NCBI RefSeq assembly: GCF_022179305.1
Contig: NZ_BPQP01000029.1
Span: 1-64,000, forward strand
DNA: 64,000 bases
Origin: Methylobacterium iners
GTDB lineage: Bacteria; Pseudomonadota; Alphaproteobacteria; Rhizobiales; Beijerinckiaceae
Direction of reading: 5' to 3'
The notes under the pieces: generated by a model
Databases searched by the model: none
What the model was told of the DNA's origin: nothing
Seen by the model: the letters and a program-made list of their open reading frames with translations, nothing else
Made by a program: the position numbers and the translations under genes
Part shown: one piece after another, positions 58,939 through 64,000 of the stretch
How the letters are laid out: each line of letters opens with the position of its first letter
Position numbering within the stretch: the first letter of the stretch is position 1

Positions 58939-60411
58939 TCAGGAGCGCGGAGTGCGGTCGAGCCAGCCGATGGTGCGGCCCTCGCCGCCGCCCGCCGGAC
59001 GGTTCGCCGGGCGTGCCGGCCTCCCGTCGGGACGGGCCTGGCCCCTGCCCTCGCCCTGGCGCTGGTCGGTGCGGGCCTCCTGCCCCCGGCCGCCCTCGGG
59101 ACGGGCCGCGCGGCCGGGTCCGCCCGGGTTGCGGCCGTCGCCGCGCCCGCCGGCGGGACGTCCGCCGTAGGGCCGCGAGTTCGGACGCTGGCCCTGGCGC
59201 TGACCGGGGCGCTGCCCCGGCGCCGGGCGGCGCTCCTCGGATTGCGCCGTCTCGGACGCCTCCTGGCGGCTCGGGGGCACGAAGCCTTCGGGGAAGCCCG
59301 ACACGGGAATCTTCTGGCGCGTCGTCCGCTCGATGTCGCGCAGATACGCCTTCTCCTCGTCGTTGCAGAAGGAGATGGCGAGGCCCGCCGCCCCGGCGCG
59401 CGCCGTGCGGCCGATGCGGTGGACGTAGGATTCGGGGATGTTGGGCAGGTCGTAGTTGATGACGTGGCTGACCGCCTCGACGTCGATGCCGCGCGCGGCG
59501 ATGTCGGTCGCCACCAGCACCCGGCAGGAGCCATCCTTGAAGGCGGCGAGCGCCCGCTCGCGCTGGGGCTGGGACTTGTTGCCGTGGATGGCCGAGGCCG
59601 CGATCCCGACCTTGTCGAGGCCGCGCACCACCCGGTCAGCGCCGTGCTTGGTCCGGGTGAACACCAGCACGCGCTCGATGTCGGGATCGCGCAGGACGTG
59701 GTTCAAGAGCGCCTGCTTGGCGCCGGTATGGGCGAAGATCACGGTCTGGTCGACGCGCTCGGCGGTGGTGGCCACCGGCGTCACCGCGACCTGGACGGGA
59801 TCCCGCAGGTACTGGTCGGCGAGGCTCGCGATGTTCTTGGGCATGGTCGCCGAGAAGAACAGGCTCTGGCGCTCTTTGGGGAGCATCTTCACGATGCGCT
59901 TCAGCGCATGGATGAAGCCGAGGTCGAGCATCTGGTCGGCCTCGTCGAGGACGAGGATCTCGACGGCCTCGAGCGTCAGCGAACGGCGCTCGACGAGGTC
60001 CATGAGCCGGCCCGGCGTGGCGACGAGGATGTCGACGCCGTTGGCGAGCGCCTTCTCCTGGCGGGAGATGGTGACGCCGCCGAACACGACGGTGTTGGTG
60101 AGCGAGAGGTGCCGGCCGTAATCCGAAAAGCTCTCGGCGATCTGGCTGGCGAGCTCGCGGGTCGGCGAGAGCACGAGCACGCGGCAGCCGCGCCGGGGCG
60201 CCCGCTTCGGGGCGAGGCTGAGGCGGTGCAGGATCGGCAGCGCGAAGGCCGCGGTCTTGCCGGTGCCCGTCTGGGCGATGCCGCAGAGGTCGCGCCCCGC
60301 CATGGCGGGGGCGATGGCCTGGGCCTGGATCGGGGTCGGCGACTTGTAGCCGGCCTCCTCCAGCGCCCGCAGTACGGGCTGGGCGAGGCCGAAATCAGTG
60401 AATTGGGTCAA
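58939..60411 (-). CDS. rhlE: DEAD-box RNA helicase RhlE
   Basis: About 490 residues. [19 protein letters not shown] and [13 protein letters not shown] (Q motif), [11 protein letters not shown] (motif I), [19 protein letters not shown] (DEAD box), SATMP, and [17 protein letters not shown] (motif VI) are in place. The C terminus is an extended Arg/Gly/Pro/Gln-rich tail ([20 protein letters not shown]), probably RNA-binding. The TTG at 60411 is the likeliest start; an upstream ATG at 60528 would add 39 residues of unlike sequence. It unwinds RNA in ribosome assembly or decay and in cold adaptation. Confidence 0.93.
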   Translation of the reverse strand: MTQFTDFGLAQPVLRALEEAGYKSPTPIQAQAIAPAMAGRDLCGIAQTGTGKTAAFALPILHRLSLAPKRAPRRGCRVLVLSPTRELASQIAESFSDYGRHLSLTNTVVFGGVTISRQEKALANGVDILVATPGRLMDLVERRSLTLEAVEILVLDEADQMLDLGFIHALKRIVKMLPKERQSLFFSATMPKNIASLADQYLRDPVQVAVTPVATTAERVDQTVIFAHTGAKQALLNHVLRDPDIERVLVFTRTKHGADRVVRGLDKVGIAASAIHGNKSQPQRERALAAFKDGSCRVLVATDIAARGIDVEAVSHVINYDLPNIPESYVHRIGRTARAGAAGLAISFCNDEEKAYLRDIERTTRQKIPVSGFPEGFVPPSRQEASETAQSEERRPAPGQRPGQRQGQRPNSRPYGGRPAGGRGDGRNPGGPGRAARPEGGRGQEARTDQRQGEGRGQARPDGRPARPANRPAGGGEGRTIGWLDRTPRS

Positions 60412-60742
60412 GGAACCACTTTCAGGCAGCGGGACCGCACCGGAGGCCACCTTCAGGATGGCGCTCGCGCAGGGGAAACGGTCCGTTGAGCTGGGGACCG
60501 CCCGCGTGATGGGGCAATCGGGGTGCATGCACGTTTGAAGAGAGGGGCTCAGGGCGCTGGGGCCGCACGTGGTGCGATCGGCGCTCCGTCACGCAGCCCT
60601 CTCAAGCGGTCCGATCACGGCCGCTGACGCTGCAGTTGCGATATGCGCTCTCGCGGTTGCGAAGTCAATGACGGGCAGACTTATCGCAGGGCTCCGCACG
60701 CGGGTTAACGTCCAGTTCGACAACGGAAGGAGAAACAAACAC

Positions 60743-60854
60743 GTCATTCCGGGGCCGCAAAGCGGAACCCGGAATCCAGAACCGCGACTTGCGCCAAGCA
60801 TGGCTCTGTCGGCGGTTATGGATCCCGGGTTCGCCTTCAGCGTCCCGGAATGAC
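60743..60854. repeat. Dispersed palindromic repeat, copy 2
   Basis: Starts GTCATTCCGGGGCC and ends CGTCCCGGAATGAC, the inverse of the start. Its left part matches copy 1 (41664-41811), with GCAAAGCGGAACCCGGAATC here and a related GCGAAGCAGAGCCCGGAACC there. Between rhlE and the gene at 60972; no coding frame. Confidence 0.78.
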
Positions 60855-60971
60855 GATGTTTGATAGTGAGATCGGTCGTGCCCTGCGCGAAGAGGGCTCG
60901 CCGTTAACCCGAGTTCGAGGCCCTGAGCCGTATGGCGTCGCGCCGGCGCGGGCCGGCGCGGCGCGCTCGTC

Positions 60972-61223
60972 TCACTGGCCGCTCGGGGCGGCGCCGCTGC
61001 CCGTCGTGCCGTTGCCGGTGCTGCGGCCACCCGTGGAGCCCCGCGTCGCCGTCGGCGCCATGTCGCGGCGGCTCATCCGCTTCATGGACTTCTTGCGCTT
61101 CATCGCGGTGTAGCCCGTGGGCGCACCCTGCATCAGGCCGTCGGCCGCCGGCGTCCCGGCATAGGCGCCTCCGGAGAGACAGAGGACGAGCGACGCAGCC
61201 AGGGCCAGAGTCTTCGTGGGCAT
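60972..61223 (-). CDS. Small secreted hypothetical protein
   Basis: An 83-residue protein with a signal peptide (MPTKTLALAASLVLCLSGGA). The rest is basic (MKRKKSMKRMSRRD) then Thr/Gly-rich (TGGRSTGNGTTGSG). Function unknown. Confidence 0.55.
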   Translation of the reverse strand: MPTKTLALAASLVLCLSGGAYAGTPAADGLMQGAPTGYTAMKRKKSMKRMSRRDMAPTATRGSTGGRSTGNGTTGSGAAPSGQ

Positions 61224-61468
61224 GGGATCACCTCTGATGATTTTGCTTCGCGGGCAACGCGTTGCGATCATCTTCGTTCACTCGCTGAACCCGTGGGCTT
61301 CGCCCGGACGTTCCCCCCAGCCGCCGAAGGGCTCGCCCCGACCCTCGATGCACCCGAGCGACCCGTCCCCGGCGCAGATGATGACTGAGACCGCATGCCA
61401 GACCGTCCCCCGCCGATCCCCGCCGCCCGATCTCTGCGGGTCCCCTCCCGCCGCGGCGGGGCAGCCTG

Positions 61469-61681
61469 ATGTCGCGATGGCTCCCGCTCGTCGCGACGGC
61501 CCTGATCGTGATCGTCGCGGTGGTGGGGATCGGCCTCTGGAAGTTCGACCTCATGCGCGCGGCCCGGGTCGAGAACGACGGCCGGCCGGCGGTGCCGGCC
61601 TGCGATCCCGCCAATGAGGCGGCCAGGGCCGTCCTGCCCGAATGCCCGGATCAATCCGGTCCGCCGCCGAAGGCGCGCTGA
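61469..61681 (+). CDS. Small single-pass membrane protein
   Basis: A 70-residue protein with one N-terminal membrane segment (WLPLVATALIVIVAVVGIGL) and a short tail with two Cys (VPACDPANEA, LPECPDQ), probably periplasmic. The next gene converges. Confidence 0.55.
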   Translation: MSRWLPLVATALIVIVAVVGIGLWKFDLMRAARVENDGRPAVPACDPANEAARAVLPECPDQSGPPPKAR

Positions 61682-61694
61682 GAGCCGGCGAATC

Positions 61695-62351
61695 TCAATC
61701 GCAGGCCAGCCGGTGCCGCTGCGCCGTGAAGGCGCCCGTGCCGTCCCGGGAGATCGTGGCCGCGCTCAAGCTCCGCTGCTTCTTCGGGCCCTCGCACCTG
61801 TCGGCGGCGACGCCCGGAATGGTCTGGAACGCTTCCGCCGCGCCCTGGGCCGGGTCGAGCCGGACGGCCGTCAGATCTGTGACGGTCTCGCCCATATTGG
61901 TGAAGCTCGATTCCAGCAGGACCTCGTCGCGTCCGTCCCGCCCCGCGTCGGCGATTGCGGCGAGGCGCTGAAACTGATCGGCCTTCGCCAGCCGGTAGAA
62001 GCGGGCCGGTCCCGTCGGTCCGAGGACCAGCAGGACCGGCGCGGGCGCGTTCGGAAAGGGCTCGATGGCGACCGGCGCCCTGCGCTGGATCAGGTAGATC
62101 CGCTCGTCGGCGCCGGGCGCCGTGAAGGCGCCGCGGCCCTCGCCCAGCATCGCGAAGGTCGGGCCCATGTCCTCGCGGATCGCGGGCGGCGCCTCGGTCA
62201 GCGCCCGCGCGACGCGGGCCCGCTCGGCCTCGCTTCGGGAGGGCTGGGCGTCCCGCAGGGCGGGCTTGCGATAATCGAGCACGATCTCGGCCGCGGCCGC
62301 CGGGGCGCCGGCCGCAACGAGGGCGAGGAGGACGAGGGGCAGGCGCGTCAA
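61695..62351 (-). CDS. Secreted hypothetical protein
   Basis: A 218-residue protein starting with TTG at 62351. It has a signal peptide (RLPLVLLALVAAGAPAAAAE), then EIVLDYRKPALRDAQPSRSE, DERIYLIQRRAPVAIEPFPN and RDEVLLESSFTNMGETVTDL. The cysteine pair (DRCEG, RLACD) is late. No family recognised. Confidence 0.55.
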   Translation of the reverse strand: MTRLPLVLLALVAAGAPAAAAEIVLDYRKPALRDAQPSRSEAERARVARALTEAPPAIREDMGPTFAMLGEGRGAFTAPGADERIYLIQRRAPVAIEPFPNAPAPVLLVLGPTGPARFYRLAKADQFQRLAAIADAGRDGRDEVLLESSFTNMGETVTDLTAVRLDPAQGAAEAFQTIPGVAADRCEGPKKQRSLSAATISRDGTGAFTAQRHRLACD

Positions 62352-62537
62352 GCGGGGTCTCCAGAGGGCAGTGGTTCGGGGCGCAGGGTGGCGGCTCCTC
62401 CCCGTTCTGTCGACGGGGGCCGGGTGGCGGCGTGCGGTCCCTCACGCCCCGGAACCGGGCGGCATAGACGAACGCGGCGGTTTCGCGTTCGCTGCCGCCG
62501 GGCGAGGCTGCGCCTGCGCGAAGGGAGACGAGGTCAC

Positions 62538-63014
62538 GTGCCGGGACGGTCAGAGGAGAGTCCGGTCCGCGCCCACCGGCGGGTGGCGCGCGAGCTGGGA
62601 CGGCTGGAGGCGCTCGCCGCGCGGCAGCGGCTTCGCGTGCGGCTCATGCGGGCCCTGCGCGGCAGCCTCGGCGCCGGGGCGACGCTGGCGGCGCTGATCA
62701 AACTCAAGATCGCGGGCTCGCTCGGCCTCAAGATCGGGCTCGCCCTTCTCGTCGGCGCCGGGCTCGCCTGGCCCTTCATCGCACTCGGCGCGCTCGCGCT
62801 CCTCGCCCTCCTGCTCTCCATCCTCAGCCTGTTCAGCGGGGACGGCGTCAGCGCGCACGATTTCGCCTGCGACTGGCCCTGCGACTGCAAGAAGCGCGAG
62901 AAACGCGCGGCCCGCCTCAAGCAGCTGATCGAGGTTAGGCAGGCCTGGCTCGCCGCCCCGTCGGGAGGGGCGCCGCGCCGGGACCCGGTCGGAAACCGCC
63001 GGTCGAAAGCGTGA
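62538..63014 (+). CDS. Small membrane protein with cysteine-rich tail
   Basis: A 158-residue protein from a GTG at 62538. A basic cytoplasmic start (HRRVARELGRLEALAARQRL) is followed by two hydrophobic stretches (LGLKIGLALLVGAGLAWPFI, ALGALALLALLLSILSLFSG). Then ACDWPCDCKKREKR, a Cys-rich element, precedes a basic tail. Function unknown; metal binding possible. Confidence 0.5.
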   Translation: MPGRSEESPVRAHRRVARELGRLEALAARQRLRVRLMRALRGSLGAGATLAALIKLKIAGSLGLKIGLALLVGAGLAWPFIALGALALLALLLSILSLFSGDGVSAHDFACDWPCDCKKREKRAARLKQLIEVRQAWLAAPSGGAPRRDPVGNRRSKA

Positions 63015-63088
63015 GAACGGGCCCCTGGCCGCGCGCCCGTCGCTCGACGCTCCCGAGTCCGAGGCGGCGTGGGCCGGCTGCCTGCGGC

Positions 63089-63472
63089 CTAGAACATCCC
63101 GTTCGGATGGGCGGAGGTGTCGGGCAGGACCTGCAGCACGTCCCAGTGCTCGACGATCTTGCCGTCGGCGTCGAGCCGGAAGATGTCGATGCCCGCATAG
63201 TCGTGGTCGCCCGGCCAGTGCTGGAAGCAGTGCAGGACCACCAGATCGCCCTCGGCCACCGCCCGCTTCACCTCGACCCGCTTGCCCGGCCACTCGCGCG
63301 CCATGCGCTCGAAATAGGCGATGAAGCCGTCCTTGCCCGTCGCCACGTGCGGGTTGTGCTGGATGTACGCGTCGCCGACGTAGCGCGCGACGGCCTCGCG
63401 CGGCCGGCACGCGTTGAACATCAGCTCGTAGAAGGCGATGACGTTGGCCTTGTTCTGCGCGAGGTCGGTCAT
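63089..63472 (-). CDS. SnoaL-like/NTF2-fold protein
   Basis: A 127-residue protein. VIAFYELMFNACRPREAVAR and YIQHNPHVATGKDGFIAYFE, then VEGDLVVLHCFQHWPG-type strand and GIDIFRLDADGKIVEHWDVL match the SnoaL-like cone fold. It may be a small isomerase or a carrier; substrate unknown. Confidence 0.85.
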   Translation of the reverse strand: MTDLAQNKANVIAFYELMFNACRPREAVARYVGDAYIQHNPHVATGKDGFIAYFERMAREWPGKRVEVKRAVAEGDLVVLHCFQHWPGDHDYAGIDIFRLDADGKIVEHWDVLQVLPDTSAHPNGMF

Positions 63473-63711
63473 GCGGTCCCCCTGATGGCGCGGGCCGAGT
63501 CCCATGATGGAGATCCTGCGGCCTGCCTACCCGATTTCGCGTCGCCCGGCGCTTCGAAGTCGGGTCGGCGGAAACCCCGGGGCATTCAGCCGGCGTCGCG
63601 CGCTGGACGGATCGCCTGTGCCCCTCCCGCCATTGGTCCGCGAACTCGCCCGCCGGCCGTGCTAAGGCTGCCCCGGGCCCGAGACGGCCGCGGGACCCTT
63701 CACCCCCACGC

Positions 63712-64000
63712 ATGAGCGCGCAGCACACCCTCACCTATGTCGGCGCGCGGGGCCTCGCGGCGGCCCTGAACATGGCCTCGCTCGCCGTGTTCACCCGGCT
63801 CGCGCCCACGGAGACCTACGGCGCCTACCTGCTCGTCCTGTCCTGGGCGCTCGTCCTCTACGGCGCGACCTGCCAATGGCCGAAATTCTCGTTCTTCGCC
63901 CTCTACGACGAGGCCCGGGCGGGGGTGCAGGCCGGCACCGTGCTGCGCCTCCTGGCCGTGATGATCGGGCTCGCGGCCCTCGCCGCTTCGGTCGCGGCGG
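63712..64000 (+). CDS. Polysaccharide flippase-like membrane protein, 5' part only
   Basis: The first 96 codons of a membrane protein that runs off the window. LTYVGARGLAAALNMASLAV then FTRLAPTETYGAYLLVLSWA is the N terminus of the Wzx-type MOP-fold flippase family. The membrane segments continue (LRLLAVMIGLAALAASVAA). It probably exports lipid-linked sugar units. Confidence 0.7.
   Translation, partial: MSAQHTLTYVGARGLAAALNMASLAVFTRLAPTETYGAYLLVLSWALVLYGATCQWPKFSFFALYDEARAGVQAGTVLRLLAVMIGLAALAASVAA

Overview
The window looks like chromosome from a GC-rich alphaproteobacterium of the Methylobacterium/Methylorubrum group. This rests on the run of core genes on the right (isoaspartyl methyltransferase, TolC, PopZ/DUF2497, ValS, DegP-type protease, KdsA, QueF, enolase, RhlE). 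It also rests on the small-protein families, MucR-type and GapR-type regulators and NepR/ECF stress logic on the left. The organism is inferred from gene content only.

The window has two halves that meet at a tRNA-Asn gene (33.70-33.78 kb). The left half (1-33.6 kb) is accessory DNA with visibly lower and patchier GC, many small or unknown genes and several decayed ones. It ends in a tyrosine integrase that abuts the 3' end of tRNA-Asn, so it is probably an integrative island whose far end lies outside the window. Layout: 0-5.2 kb, small stress or secreted proteins and a wrecked DUF892 gene. 5.2-12 kb, metabolic genes (a reductase, an SDR, 5-formyl-THF cyclo-ligase, a glycosyltransferase, an esterase). 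12-19.9 kb, regulators (a MucR-like protein lacking the zinc cysteine, a NepR-ECF sigma fusion, a GapR-like protein), a phosphoglycerate mutase and a CoiA-like protein. 20-25.8 kb, a recombination-scarred segment with a broken resolvase, a solitary OLD-type nuclease, a truncated NTP/NDP transporter, a broken CYTH gene and a large serine recombinase carrying one in-frame TGA. 25.9-30.9 kb, a cluster of small unknown genes with internal paralogues, translational coupling and a hairpin array. 30.9-33.6 kb, an AT-rich gap followed by an integrase module.

The right half (33.7-64 kb) is very GC-rich and mostly ordinary core genome. It holds two tRNAs, a matrixin-type metalloprotease with DUF5648-like repeats, pcm-tolC-popZ-valS, a DegP-type protease, a BrnT/BrnA toxin-antitoxin pair, kdsA, queF and eno. 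It continues with an outer-membrane beta-barrel protein, a cupredoxin-like protein, a stress-type SDR and a large secreted 5'-nucleotidase with six C-terminal repeats. Then come a DUF1345 membrane protein, a Tat-type MsrB, a thioesterase, rhlE and the start of a polysaccharide flippase. Two copies of a dispersed palindromic repeat sit between genes.

The observations most worth following are the NepR-ECF fusion (14.87 kb), the hairpin array in the small-gene cluster (28.2-28.4 kb), the serine recombinase with NUMOD3-like tail motifs and an in-frame TGA (23.8-25.7 kb), and the tandem family of small proteins sharing one N-terminal motif (29.9-30.9 kb). No CRISPR array or rRNA gene was seen.
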